A stretch of DNA of 64,000 bases from Natrinema altunense (GCF_000731985.1 NZ_JNCS01000011.1:62001-126000), one strand, 5' to 3'; shown: positions 8,699-17,950, numbered from the stretch's first letter. Numbers and translations: made by a program. The notes: generated by a model not told the origin, from the sequence alone.

Positions 8699-9804
8699 GT
8701 GCGACCATGGAAGACACCGCCGACGTTTCGCTCGAGGCGGCCCGCGACCTCCTGATCGATCTCGTCGCCACGCCGTCGCCGTCCGGCGAGGAGGGGGCCG
8801 CCGCCGAGCGCCTCGTCGAGTTCTTCGACGCCTACGGCCGCGAAGCCTGGATCGACGCGGTCGGCAACGTTCGCGCGCCGGCGGACGACGCCGTCCTCCT
8901 GACGTCACACGTCGATACCGTCCCCGGCGAGATTCCGGTCCGCGTCGACGCTGCGGACGCTGCGGACGAGGACGCCGAGATCGCCAACGCGGGCGACGAC
9001 CTCCTCTGGGGGCGAGGCAGCGTCGACGCGACGGGGCCGCTGGCGGCGATGGCCGTCGCGGCCGTCCGGACCGGCGTCTCCTTCGTCGGCGTCGTCCAGG
9101 AGGAGACGAGTTCCCTTGGTGCCCGCCACCTCGTGGCCGACCGGGAAGTCGAACCCGACGCCGTCGTCAACGGCGAGCCAAGCGGCGCGACGGGCATCAC
9201 GCTCGGCTACCGTGGCTTCCTCAACGGGACGTACGTCGCGACCAGCGAGTCTGGCCACACCTCCCGGCCCGAACCCAACGCCATCCAGCACGCGACGAAC
9301 TGGTGGACGGGCGTCGAAGCCGCGTTCGAACAGGACGAGTACGCGCCCGTCTTCGAGCGCGTGACCGCCAAACCCGTCGCCATCGACGGCGGGATCACCG
9401 ACGACGGCCTCTCCGTGGAAGCGACTCTCGAGGCCCAGTTGCGTGTCCCCCCGTCGATGGACGTCGAGACGATCCGCGAGACGGCCGAAGCGGCACTCGA
9501 GATCGGGACCGTCTCCTGGGACGAGCCGATCCCGCCGGTGATGGAGAGTCCCCGTACCGAAGTCGCCCGCGCCTTTCGGGCGGCCATCCGCGCGGAGGAC
9601 GGCGAGCCGCGCTTGCTCCGCAAAACCGGGACCAGCGACATGAACCTCTACGCCGACGCCTGGGATTGCCCCATGGTGACCTACGGCCCCGGCAACTCCG
9701 AACTCGACCACGCGCCCGACGAACGACTCTCGCTGCCGGAGTTCGATCAGTCGGTCGCGGTCTTAGAGCGGGTCGCGACGACGCTTCGCGAGGACGACGA
9801 ATGA
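8695..9804 (+). CDS. argE: LysW-ornithine hydrolase (M20 family)
   Basis: Releases ornithine from the LysW carrier. The protein has 369 residues and the M20 metallopeptidase motifs TSHVDTVPG (metal His and catalytic Asp), WGRGSVDATGPLAAM (bridging Asp) and QEETSSLGARH (catalytic Glu pair). The start overlaps the argD stop (ATGA), and a second in-frame ATG lies four codons downstream. The carrier is too small for general peptidase activity to be assumed; specificity for LysW conjugates is inferred from the operon. The alternative family name is LysK. Confidence 0.93.
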   Translation: MSATMEDTADVSLEAARDLLIDLVATPSPSGEEGAAAERLVEFFDAYGREAWIDAVGNVRAPADDAVLLTSHVDTVPGEIPVRVDAADAADEDAEIANAGDDLLWGRGSVDATGPLAAMAVAAVRTGVSFVGVVQEETSSLGARHLVADREVEPDAVVNGEPSGATGITLGYRGFLNGTYVATSESGHTSRPEPNAIQHATNWWTGVEAAFEQDEYAPVFERVTAKPVAIDGGITDDGLSVEATLEAQLRVPPSMDVETIRETAEAALEIGTVSWDEPIPPVMESPRTEVARAFRAAIRAEDGEPRLLRKTGTSDMNLYADAWDCPMVTYGPGNSELDHAPDERLSLPEFDQSVAVLERVATTLREDDE

Positions 9805-9860
9805 CGGCGACGAAGACACTGACGGCAGCGCAACCACAGACACGCGGTGATCAGCCATGA
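9801..9860 (+). CDS. 19-aa micro-ORF bridging argE and argF
   Basis: An ATG overlapping the argE TGA opens a 19-codon frame, MTATKTLTAAQPQTRGDQP, whose own TGA overlaps the argF ATG. It therefore links two genes that would otherwise be 52 bases apart by ATGA overlaps at both ends. Such an arrangement would let ribosomes pass from argE to argF without a separate initiation signal. The peptide has no recognised family, and translation is inferred from the geometry only. Confidence 0.45.
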   Translation: MTATKTLTAAQPQTRGDQP

Positions 9861-10777
9861 CGACCGATTCCGATCCAACACACTTCCTCGACATCGACGA
9901 TGTCTCGCACGACGACCTCCTGACGATCCTCGAGCAGGCCGGCGAGTACAAGCGCGCCCAGCGGGCGGGTGAGGATCACGCCGACCTCGACGGGCAGACC
10001 CTCGGGATGATCTTCCAAAAACCGAGCACGCGGACCCGCGTCTCCTTCGAGACGGGGATGACCCAACTCGGCGGCCACGCCGTCTTCCTCGGCGAAGACG
10101 ACATCCAACTCGGCCGCGGCGAGCCGCTGAAAGACACCGCACGGACCCTCTCGCGGTACGTCGACGCGGTGATGGCCCGCGTGTTCAAACACGAGAACGC
10201 CGAGGTGCTCGCGGAGTACGCGTCGGTGCCGATCGTCAACGGCCTCACCGACGACGCCCATCCCTGCCAGACGCTCGCGGATCTGCTGACGATTCGCGAA
10301 CACATGGGCGGGCTCGAGGACGTCTCGGCGGTCTGGATCGGCGACGGCAACAACGTCGCGCAGTCGTTCGCGCTCGGCGCGGCGCTGACCGATATCGACC
10401 TGACGGTCGCGACGCCCGCGGGCTACGGGATCGACGACGACGTCCTCGAGCGCGCGCGGAACCTGGGTGGCGACCCGACGCTCACGACCGATCCCGTCGA
10501 GGCCGTCAGCGACGCCGATATCATCTACACGGACGTCTGGATCAGCATGGGACAGGAGGACGAACGCGACGTCCGCATGAACGACTTCGAGGGCTTCCAG
10601 GTGTGTTCGGACCTGCTCGAGCACGCCCCCGAGGCGTCGGTGATGCACTGTCTGCCGGCCCACCGCGGCGAGGAGATTACCGATGCAGTCATCGAAGGCG
10701 ACCGTTCGATCGTCTTCGATCAGGCCGAGAATCGGCTCCACGCCCAGAAGGCGTTGCTGAGTTGGTTGCTCGACTGA
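9857..10777 (+). CDS. argF: Ornithine carbamoyltransferase
   Basis: Makes citrulline from ornithine and carbamoyl phosphate, linking the LysW operon to argG-argH upstream. It is 306 residues with the carbamoyl-phosphate motif KPSTRTRVSFE near residue 52, a DDAHPCQTLADL block (HPCQ, ornithine OTC signature) near 130 and HCLPAHRGEEI near residue 262. This is the last gene of the operon. Its ATG overlaps the micro-ORF stop. Confidence 0.97.
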   Translation: MTTDSDPTHFLDIDDVSHDDLLTILEQAGEYKRAQRAGEDHADLDGQTLGMIFQKPSTRTRVSFETGMTQLGGHAVFLGEDDIQLGRGEPLKDTARTLSRYVDAVMARVFKHENAEVLAEYASVPIVNGLTDDAHPCQTLADLLTIREHMGGLEDVSAVWIGDGNNVAQSFALGAALTDIDLTVATPAGYGIDDDVLERARNLGGDPTLTTDPVEAVSDADIIYTDVWISMGQEDERDVRMNDFEGFQVCSDLLEHAPEASVMHCLPAHRGEEITDAVIEGDRSIVFDQAENRLHAQKALLSWLLD

Positions 10778-10819
10778 GCCCGCCGTCCCGACGGGAGCGG
10801 GCCACGCTGCGGGGCGGTT

Positions 10820-11305
10820 CTACCCGCGATACGTGGAGAGCCGCGGGACGACGGCGGCGTACACGACTCCGAGCGCGATGCCGTAGACGACGTGGTCGAT
10901 GATCGGTCCGGCCGCGAGGGGATCGATCGGGTCGACCAGCGTAAAGACGTACGTGGTAAGGACGAGGTTCCACCCGATGACAACGTTGCCGAGCCACAGT
11001 GCGGTCCCGTAGCCGAGACCGAGGACGGCACCCATCGGAACCGATTCCGAGAGCGGACGGAGCCGCCGGTGGTACGCGATGAGGCCGTACCCGGCACCGA
11101 AGACGGCGCTGTAGCCGATGTGGATCACCCACCACAGCTGAAACTCGGGCAGCGTCGTGAGGACGCCCGCGGTCGGCCCCACGTCGCCGAGTATGGTCAG
11201 CATCGGTCTGATAGCTCCCACGATCCCGCCGAGGAGGATCGCGTACGGCCAGTACGAGTAAACGACGAGCGATCGATCGACGTGTTGACTCCGTTCGGTG
11301 GCCAT
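10820..11305 (-). CDS. Multi-pass membrane protein of unknown function
   Basis: A 161-residue protein with four likely transmembrane segments (about residues 18-40, 55-80, 90-112 and 130-155), separated by short loops with positively charged HRRLRP and STYRG stretches. It resembles small haloarchaeal integral membrane proteins of no assigned function. I do not recognise a catalytic motif. It converges with argF. A 12-base palindrome overlaps its presumed TATA region upstream of the ATG. Confidence 0.65.
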   Translation of the reverse strand: MATERSQHVDRSLVVYSYWPYAILLGGIVGAIRPMLTILGDVGPTAGVLTTLPEFQLWWVIHIGYSAVFGAGYGLIAYHRRLRPLSESVPMGAVLGLGYGTALWLGNVVIGWNLVLTTYVFTLVDPIDPLAAGPIIDHVVYGIALGVVYAAVVPRLSTYRG

Positions 11306-11322
11306 ACGTGGAGCGTGGTACG

Positions 11323-11334
11323 ATATTCGAATAT
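11323..11334. promoter_or_regulatory. 12-base palindrome at the promoter of the membrane protein
   Basis: ATATTCGAATAT is a perfect palindrome 18-29 bases before the minus-strand start at 11305, overlapping where the TATA box should be. A repressor dimer bound here would block TBP. The binding protein is unknown. Confidence 0.3.
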
Positions 11335-11577
11335 ACCTCTAGTAACGTTTTCATATAATGGGAACGGCATGCAGCGGCCCCTATCGCTACACCTGGGTTA
11401 GCCGTGGTCGGGCCGGCGACGAACACGCCGCTGCTTGTCGAACGGCGGACGGACCACGATTCGATGGCGGTTATGGGGTCCGGCGCGGAAGTCGACGACA
11501 CGTGAGATCGGCGTCCGGTGACTGGGTGTACTGCCGAATCCACTTGCTTTTTGCACGTCGCCCCCCTCTGCCCGACA

Positions 11578-12837
11578 ATGAGTCTCAGTCTCTCGGCCGA
11601 CCGGCCGGAACGACCCGACGACGCCGACGACGGCGTCTGGCTCGAGTGTATCGAGTGCGGCGAGACGTTCGCTCCGTTCGACGACGTTCGATACACCTGC
11701 GACGAGTGTGACGGACTGCTCGAGGTTCGATACGCCGACCTTCCGACCTTCGATGATTTCGAGGGGCAGGGCGTCTGGCGCTACGCCGACGCCTTGCCCT
11801 TCGAGTCCGGCGTCTCGATTCAGGAGGGTGCGACGCCGCTGTACGAGGTCCCCCGTCTCGAAGACGAGATCGGCATCGAAGCCCTGCGGATCAAACACGA
11901 GGGGATGAACCCGACCGGGTCGTTCAAGGATCGCGGCATGACCGTCGGCGTGCGGGTCGCGACGGAACTCGGCGTCGGTCGGCTCGCGTGCGCATCGACG
12001 GGGAACACCAGCGCGGCCCTCGCCGCGTACGGCTCCCGCGGCGGGATGCAGACGCTCGTGCTCCTCCCCGCCGGCAAGGTCGCCGCCGGGAAGATCGCCC
12101 AGGCGAGTCTCCACGGCGCGCGCATTCTCGAGGTCGACGGCAACTTCGACGCCTGCCTCGACATCGTTCAGGAACTCGCGGGCCAGGGCGAGGCGTACCT
12201 GCTGAACTCGCTGAACCCGTTCCGGCTCGAGGGCCAGAAGACGATCGGCCTCGAGATCCTCGAGGGCTTTCTCGCCGACTACGACACCGTTCCGGACCGA
12301 ATCGTGTTACCCGTCGGCAACGCGGGCAACACGTCGGCGCTGTACAAGGCCTTCCGCGAACTCGTTCAGGCCGGCGCACTCGACGAGGACGATGTCCCGA
12401 AACTGACCGGCGTGCAGGCCGAGGGGGCCGCGCCGATGGTCGAAGCGATCGACAACGGGGCCGACGAGGTCCGCCGCTGGGAGACCGTCGAGACGCGTGC
12501 GACCGCGATCCGGATCGGGAACCCGGTCAACGCGCCGAAGGCACTACCGGGAATCCGCGAGACCGGCGGCACCGCCGTCGCGGTCTCCGACGCGGAGATC
12601 ACCGCGGCCCAGCGCGACATCGCCGGGGAAGGGATCGGCGTCGAACCCGCCTCCGCCGCATCCGTCGCCGGCCTGCGAAAACTCCGGGCCGAGGGCGTCG
12701 TCGACGACGACGAGCGCGTCGCCTGTCTCACGACCGGCCACCTGCTCAAGGACCCGGACGCCGCGGCCGCCGCCGGCAGCGAGCCCGAACCCGTCCCGGC
12801 CGATACCGACGGCGTGCTCGAGCAACTCGCGGAGTAA
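11578..12837 (+). CDS. thrC: Threonine synthase
   Basis: PLP-dependent conversion of O-phosphohomoserine to threonine. The 419-residue protein has an N-terminal zinc ribbon (Cys24/Cys27 and Cys41/Cys44), as is common in archaeal ThrC, and the PLP lysine Lys117 in PTGSFKDRGM. The phosphate-binding glycine loop is LPVGNAGNTSALYKA. I chose the ATG at 11578 because the upstream extension to 11518 would place unconserved residues before an already complete protein. It is monocistronic. Confidence 0.93.
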   Translation: MSLSLSADRPERPDDADDGVWLECIECGETFAPFDDVRYTCDECDGLLEVRYADLPTFDDFEGQGVWRYADALPFESGVSIQEGATPLYEVPRLEDEIGIEALRIKHEGMNPTGSFKDRGMTVGVRVATELGVGRLACASTGNTSAALAAYGSRGGMQTLVLLPAGKVAAGKIAQASLHGARILEVDGNFDACLDIVQELAGQGEAYLLNSLNPFRLEGQKTIGLEILEGFLADYDTVPDRIVLPVGNAGNTSALYKAFRELVQAGALDEDDVPKLTGVQAEGAAPMVEAIDNGADEVRRWETVETRATAIRIGNPVNAPKALPGIRETGGTAVAVSDAEITAAQRDIAGEGIGVEPASAASVAGLRKLRAEGVVDDDERVACLTTGHLLKDPDAAAAAGSEPEPVPADTDGVLEQLAE

Positions 12838-12927
12838 CGTCGGTCGGACGCACGACCCGCGTCGGACGCGTCTGACACCCGACTGACTGAGCTTTTTCGG
12901 GGTCGGACACGAAACCGAACGCGTCCC

Positions 12928-13266
12928 ATGTCCGCCGAACGACGAGGCTCCGATTTCACCGTCCCCGCCGATCACCGGACTCGAATCGATCGCTCGCGTT
13001 CGACCCTCGAGTCGAACCGAGTCGATGATGGCCCGTCGCGTCACGCCACTCTCGATTCGGGCCGTCGTGAACTACCGCTTTCCTACGAGATCGAACGGAC
13101 CCGGCTCCACGCTCGGATCGCCGCGCTCGAGGACGCGTTAGAAACGAGCGAAACCCGCCGACAGGCCGTGATCGATCGGTACGAACGCCTGTTGGCCGAG
13201 CGGGCGGAGTCGTCGCGGTCCCCATCGAACTCACGGACCCTGCTCTCACGACTTGTCAATCGATAG
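12928..13266 (+). CDS. Hypothetical protein with C-terminal coiled coil
   Basis: A 112-residue protein with no recognised domain. The N-terminal half is polar and likely disordered. Residues about 55-95 (YEIERTRLHARIAALEDAL and on) form a heptad-like coiled coil. It ends SRLVNR. Similar short coiled-coil proteins are frequent in haloarchaea. It sits between thrC and a TFB gene, both on the same strand, without a clear operon link. Confidence 0.55.
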   Translation: MSAERRGSDFTVPADHRTRIDRSRSTLESNRVDDGPSRHATLDSGRRELPLSYEIERTRLHARIAALEDALETSETRRQAVIDRYERLLAERAESSRSPSNSRTLLSRLVNR

Positions 13267-13325
13267 TCGCTCCCGTCCGGCCCGCGCTCGCCGGCTCTCC
13301 GCGAATCATTTATCTATTCCAATAC

Positions 13326-13333
13326 TTTAAATA
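13326..13333 (+). promoter_or_regulatory. TATA element of the tfb gene
   Basis: TTTAAATA lies about 40 bases before the tfb ATG at 13371, in an AT-rich stretch, predicting a short leader of roughly 12-15 bases. Confidence 0.5.
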
Positions 13334-13370
13334 TGAAGCCAGGAGAATCGAACGTAGAAGGTAATAACCA

Positions 13371-14270
13371 ATGGCAGATTCCAATTCGGCTGCGATCTGC
13401 CCCGAGTGTGACGGCAGATTACGGAGGGAGGGTACTGAAATCGTCTGTGAACAGTGCGGGTTGGTCTCCGCGGAAGACGCGATCGACCGCGGACCCGAAT
13501 GGCGGTCGTTCGAGGACGACGACACCGATCGGCGTCGAACCGGCGCTCCGCTCACTCGCTCGAGACACGACCGGGGTCTCTCGACGGAGATCGGGTACGG
13601 GTCCGGCTCGGATTCGGGGTACAGTTCTCGGCTCACCGGTCGCAAACGCCGACAGATCGCCCGGCTCCGCCGCGAGCACAATCGCGCACGGATCTCGTCG
13701 AAAGCGGAACGAAATCAGGTCTACGGGTTCGCCGAAATCAGACGGATCACCGCGTTGCTCTCCCTGCCGGACTCCACGAGAGAACAGGCCTGTGTCCTCT
13801 TCGAGTCCGCTCAGTCCGACGGGCTCTTTCAGGGTCGGTCGCTCGAGGGCTTTGCTGCCGCCGCGATCTACGCGATCTGTCGGGCGCGTTCGGTCCCCCG
13901 GACCATCGACGAAATCGCCGACGTGGCTCGCGCCGACGGTGACGAACTCGAGGTCGCCTACGATGCGCTGAACCGCGAACTCGGGCTGCCGACGGGTCCG
14001 ATCGATCCCACGCAGTACCTGCCGCGGTACGCCTCGAAACTCGACCTTGGCTCGGCCGTCGAGCGCCGCGCCCGCGAACACGTCGACGCCCTGCTCGAGG
14101 CGGGACTGATCGGCGGCCGCAATCCCAGCGGGGTCGCCGCGGGTTGTCTCTACAAGGCCGCCGGCGAACGCGATGAGTGGCCGTCACTGACCCAGACCGC
14201 CGCGGCGGAGGTCGCCGACGTCGCGGCGGTAACGATTCGGTCGACCGTGACGAACATCGACGAACTCTGA
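13371..14270 (+). CDS. tfb: Transcription initiation factor IIB
   Basis: Recruits RNA polymerase to TBP-bound promoters. The 299-residue protein has an N-terminal zinc ribbon (Cys10, Cys13, Cys26, Cys29), a B-reader/linker region (about 35-100) containing GPEWRSFEDDD, and two cyclin-like repeats (about 110-195 and 205-295). Haloarchaea carry several TFBs. This one is slightly shorter than the usual 315-330 residues, and its linker (RSRHDRGLSTEIGYGSG) is somewhat divergent, so it may be a specialised paralogue. It converges with the mcm gene. Confidence 0.93.
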   Translation: MADSNSAAICPECDGRLRREGTEIVCEQCGLVSAEDAIDRGPEWRSFEDDDTDRRRTGAPLTRSRHDRGLSTEIGYGSGSDSGYSSRLTGRKRRQIARLRREHNRARISSKAERNQVYGFAEIRRITALLSLPDSTREQACVLFESAQSDGLFQGRSLEGFAAAAIYAICRARSVPRTIDEIADVARADGDELEVAYDALNRELGLPTGPIDPTQYLPRYASKLDLGSAVERRAREHVDALLEAGLIGGRNPSGVAAGCLYKAAGERDEWPSLTQTAAAEVADVAAVTIRSTVTNIDEL

Positions 14271-14431
14271 ATACGCTACCTCGAGCGGTCTCCGACCGCA
14301 ACGGACGGTGTCGCTCTCGACCGGTGGTTCGACGGGCTCCGTCGGTTGCTCCGACCCCGATACCCGCCGCCGATCTTTCGAGATCCGAGTGCGCCCGGAT
14401 TCCGGACCACGCCTGTGCGGGCGGTCGGTGG

Positions 14432-17400
14432 CTACGTCGTTCGGAGCGTGTCCGTACTCGGCTCGTAGACCTCGCCTTTCTGTTTGAGTTTGTCGATCTC
14501 GTGTTCGGCCTTTGACTGTTCCATCCCGATCTCGTCGGCCCGCTCCATGACGATATCGACCGGTGCACCGTCGTCGTACTCCTCTTCGATGTCGCTGATG
14601 AGTTGTTTGAGGTTCTTGATCCGGTCGCGCTGGGACTTCGAAGTGCCCGCCTCGACGATATCCGCGTCGAACTCGCCGGTCTCGGGGTCGACCCCCACGT
14701 CCTGTAGACACGACCGAACGATTTCGATGACCCGTTCGGCGTCGCTTTGCTCGACCGTATCCGACAGCCGAACGCGGGCGCTGGCCTCCGACAACCGGAC
14801 CAGCGCCTCGAGTTTGCGGGCCGTGACGGGGACCGCCGCGTCCTCGTCGGTCCCCTTCGACCGGAGATCGACGTAGAAGTCGCGGATCGCGTTGCGGGCC
14901 TCCTCGGTCATCCGCGGGTGGCAGTTCTGTTTCGCGTACGCGATGTACTTGCGCAGGAGTTCCGCGTCGATCTCCGGATCGACCTGCTCGGTCATCTCGT
15001 CGATCTCGCCCTGACTGACCTCGAGTTGATTCATCTCCTCGCGTTGGGTCGTCAACTCACCGGCGTAGTTGGTCGTGATGATGTGTTCCGCGAGGTTGCG
15101 GTCTTTCTCCTCGTCGGGCGTGTCCGTCACGGTAAAGATCAGGTCGAACCGCGAGATCAACGCCGGCTCGAGATCGATCTGCTCGCTGATCGGCTCGTAC
15201 TGATCGAAGCGGCCGTACTTGGGGTTTGCCGCTCCCAGCAGCGAACAGCGGGACTTGAGCGTGGCGTTGATCCCCGCCTTCGAGACCGAAATCTTCTGTT
15301 GCTCGAGGGCCTCGTGCATGGCACTCCGATCCTCGCTTCTCATTTTATCGAGTTCGTCGATCGCCGCGATCCCCTGATCGGCGAGGACGAGCGCGCCGGC
15401 CTCGAGGCTCCACTGCTGGCCGTCGCCGAAGTCGTCGCGAACGGCTGCGGCGGTGAGACCCGCCGAACTACTCCCCTTCCCGGACGTGTAGACCGCTCGG
15501 GGCGCGATGTTCTCGATGTATGCCAGCATCTGGGAGTTATGCGAAACAAGCCCATTCGAAATGTAGTTGTGAGTTCCGTCAATTTCGAGATCGTACACCC
15601 AGTCGTAGTCGGGTTCGACTTCGTCAATCGACTCGATGCAGTCCCAATATACGTCACCTTTAGCCAACCGTTCGAGAGCAGCGATATCCCGTTCTACTGC
15701 ACCTCCGTCAGTCACTGCAACGTCTTCGCTCGAGTTCTCCGCTTTTGGAACTGCGTCTTTGAAACCAGAAACTATCCGCTGCAGACTATTTCGGCTCGGA
15801 TTTCGCGATCCTCGTTCGTAATTCTGATACGTCGATCGGGAAAGCCCACATTCTGCCTGCGTAAGCGAGAGCGATTCTCGGATTCGGCGAAGTTCCGTTC
15901 CGATATCTGGAACGATATCGAGATTCGTATTTCCGTCTGTCCCAGTATATTGGCGGGCCGCCTGTTGCTTCCGCTGAGTTATGAATCCGATCTCGGAAAC
16001 ATACGTTGCAAATTCGTCGCCGCTGATTCTGAGTCGATAACTTCCATTCTGTCGATCATGGAGCTGCGAGCGGATCCCTACTGACAGAAGGAGCGTCCGA
16101 ACGTTTTCGAGTAGTTCACGACTCATCGAGGCGATGGTGATCTCTCGCTGTGACTCCGAAACGTGGCCTTCTCCTTCGATAAACGCTTTGAGGAATGCGG
16201 CTCTAACTGGTTCAGTGGCCCGGAAGATAGGATCGGGAACACACTGGTTATCGGACGAGTCAAGAAGACGGCTCTCTAGAGCGTTGAGAAAACTCACGAA
16301 CTCTCCCGCTGAACAGAGCAATTCACGCGCATCTTTTGATTCGTGTGGCTCGCGCTCGGTTGTATTCAGACCGAGTTTCGTCATCGCACTTGCTGCGTCA
16401 TCCAGCACTTCCCGATCGTTGTTCGTGATCGAAACGAAGCCCGTCTTGTCGTCACGTTGCTCGACGTATCCTTCTGCGACGATGTAACCGATCAAGCGAG
16501 CCAACGATGGCGTCCACTCATCTGGCAACTCGAGTTGAATTGCGTTTCGCGACTGAGAGCGTCGGAACTCAACATTAAGCGTCTTATCACGTTCCGTCGG
16601 AAGGGTACGGGGAGCAGCGATGAATTGTCCCTCGCTAAGTTTGTCCGCACTAACCGGTGAGAACTGTCCCTCTCGCTGGACGAACAGCGGATGAGATGGC
16701 GTCACCTCGAGTTCTCGTCCACTCGAGGTTCGAATACGGTACATCCGATCGGGCGCTTCTCGCTTCCAAACTTTCGTCGCACGTTGGCTGGCAATCGACC
16801 CGTCGTTTTGCAGCGATGGAACTGTGAGATCAATCTCGTCGTACCAGCCGTCATCGATTGGTTTCGGGTCCTCGAGATTCGATTCGACGAGTTCGCGGAT
16901 CGGTACGGGTCGCCCATCTGCGAGCGTGACTTTCGTATCGCCACGGACGCACTTACCAGTACCAGGGTCCCCGATCAGGAGCATATGCAGGTCGCCCCGG
17001 ATCCGCGAGCCGTCGGGTAACTGCTTCGTCACGCCCGAGAACAACTGGAGGATCATCGAGAGTTTCTCCTGCTCGTAGCCGTAGATCGAAGGGGCGATGG
17101 AGGCGACCATCTTCTCGTAGATTCCCTCGGAACTCGAGAGGCGGACGATCTCCGCTTTGTCCTCGCCGGTGATGTCCATGTCCTCGAACTGCTCTTCGTC
17201 GATCTCGACGGACATGCCCTCCATGTAGAAGTCGAAGACGGGCGACTTCTCCTGTTGGTCGCCCTGTTGCTCGAGGCGGAGGACGCCGGTCGCGGAGACG
17301 TGGTCGCCGGGCGTGACCTCGCCGGTGATGTCGTCTTCGATGTTGATGTCGAGGGCCTGCGGGGTTTCCCCGCCCCGGAGTCCTTCGGGACTCTCCTGGA

Positions 17401-17950
17401 CCCGGAGCTTCTGTGAGTCGACGAATTCGGACTGGTCGAAGTTGACGCGGAATGGCCCCTGTCGCTCACAGCCCTGACACTCGTGGGGCTCCTGAAAATC
17501 GCCGCTGGACTGGGGGACCCGGGTAAGCGTGCCACAGAGCTGGCACTCGAAGGCGGCTTCCTCTATTTTCGGGCGGACGTCGGTGGCTTTCCTGACGATG
17601 CCGTGGACCTGGACGAGGGAGTTCATGTCCCGGGCGCGTATCTCCCGGATCTCGGGTGACTCCGTCTCGGGGAGGTTTCGGACCCGGACGTGTGCCTGGC
17701 CGAGGCTGACGTCGATCGGGAGGTCGTAGAGCCGCAGCGCCTCCTCGGCGTAGCGCTGGAGCTGTTCGGGTTGATTGATGAAGTCGTCCGCGAGGTCGGG
17801 ATCGAACCGGTAGAGGTCCTGCCAGTCGACGTGGAGCGAGCGCTGTTCGTTGGGATACTGCTGCGCAAGCTGCTTGATCTCGTTGTCGTAGTAGTTGCGG
17901 AAGAACTGCTCGAAAGAGTCGACGAGTTCGGAATTTCCCGCTTGCGCCAT
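14432..17950 (-). CDS. mcm: Replicative DNA helicase MCM, intein-containing precursor
   Basis: The hexameric 3'-5' replicative helicase. The precursor has 1172 residues: an N-terminal domain with a zinc finger (Cys136, Cys139, Cys158, Cys161), then AAA+ motor sequence split at the Walker A motif GDPGTGK/S by a 472-residue intein (334-805). After splicing the protein is 700 residues, normal for haloarchaeal MCM. Walker B is AAIDELDKM, the arginine finger is in SRFDLIF, and a C-terminal winged helix ends the protein (about the last 75 residues). A Shine-Dalgarno-like GGAGGTG lies just before the ATG, with a TATA box (TTTATA) further upstream. Confidence 0.96.
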   Translation of the reverse strand: MAQAGNSELVDSFEQFFRNYYDNEIKQLAQQYPNEQRSLHVDWQDLYRFDPDLADDFINQPEQLQRYAEEALRLYDLPIDVSLGQAHVRVRNLPETESPEIREIRARDMNSLVQVHGIVRKATDVRPKIEEAAFECQLCGTLTRVPQSSGDFQEPHECQGCERQGPFRVNFDQSEFVDSQKLRVQESPEGLRGGETPQALDINIEDDITGEVTPGDHVSATGVLRLEQQGDQQEKSPVFDFYMEGMSVEIDEEQFEDMDITGEDKAEIVRLSSSEGIYEKMVASIAPSIYGYEQEKLSMILQLFSGVTKQLPDGSRIRGDLHMLLIGDPGTGKCVRGDTKVTLADGRPVPIRELVESNLEDPKPIDDGWYDEIDLTVPSLQNDGSIASQRATKVWKREAPDRMYRIRTSSGRELEVTPSHPLFVQREGQFSPVSADKLSEGQFIAAPRTLPTERDKTLNVEFRRSQSRNAIQLELPDEWTPSLARLIGYIVAEGYVEQRDDKTGFVSITNNDREVLDDAASAMTKLGLNTTEREPHESKDARELLCSAGEFVSFLNALESRLLDSSDNQCVPDPIFRATEPVRAAFLKAFIEGEGHVSESQREITIASMSRELLENVRTLLLSVGIRSQLHDRQNGSYRLRISGDEFATYVSEIGFITQRKQQAARQYTGTDGNTNLDIVPDIGTELRRIRESLSLTQAECGLSRSTYQNYERGSRNPSRNSLQRIVSGFKDAVPKAENSSEDVAVTDGGAVERDIAALERLAKGDVYWDCIESIDEVEPDYDWVYDLEIDGTHNYISNGLVSHNSQMLAYIENIAPRAVYTSGKGSSSAGLTAAAVRDDFGDGQQWSLEAGALVLADQGIAAIDELDKMRSEDRSAMHEALEQQKISVSKAGINATLKSRCSLLGAANPKYGRFDQYEPISEQIDLEPALISRFDLIFTVTDTPDEEKDRNLAEHIITTNYAGELTTQREEMNQLEVSQGEIDEMTEQVDPEIDAELLRKYIAYAKQNCHPRMTEEARNAIRDFYVDLRSKGTDEDAAVPVTARKLEALVRLSEASARVRLSDTVEQSDAERVIEIVRSCLQDVGVDPETGEFDADIVEAGTSKSQRDRIKNLKQLISDIEEEYDDGAPVDIVMERADEIGMEQSKAEHEIDKLKQKGEVYEPSTDTLRTT
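15536..16951 (-). mobile_element. MCM intein with LAGLIDADG homing endonuclease and HTH domain
   Basis: The in-frame insertion runs from Cys334 (Cys1 of block A, CVRGDTKVTLADG) to His804-Asn805 (SHN), followed by extein Ser806. The block B TPSHPLF motif and block F VYDLEIDGTHNYISNGLV are intact, so splicing should work. Two LAGLIDADG-type helices are visible: LARLIGYIVAEGY (about 484-497) and FLKAFIEGEGHV (about 584-597). A Cro/C1-type helix-turn-helix (about 684-731) follows the endonuclease. Sample composition is clearly lower in G+C than the extein (28/60 in 15541-15600 versus 42/60 in 15421-15480), suggesting horizontal arrival. Confidence 0.95.

Noticed and set aside
11358-11711. 117-codon plus-strand ORF starting MGTACSGPYRY upstream of thrC
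   Set aside because: Overlaps the thrC start in another frame, is Arg/Gly-rich and unlike haloarchaeal coding sequence.
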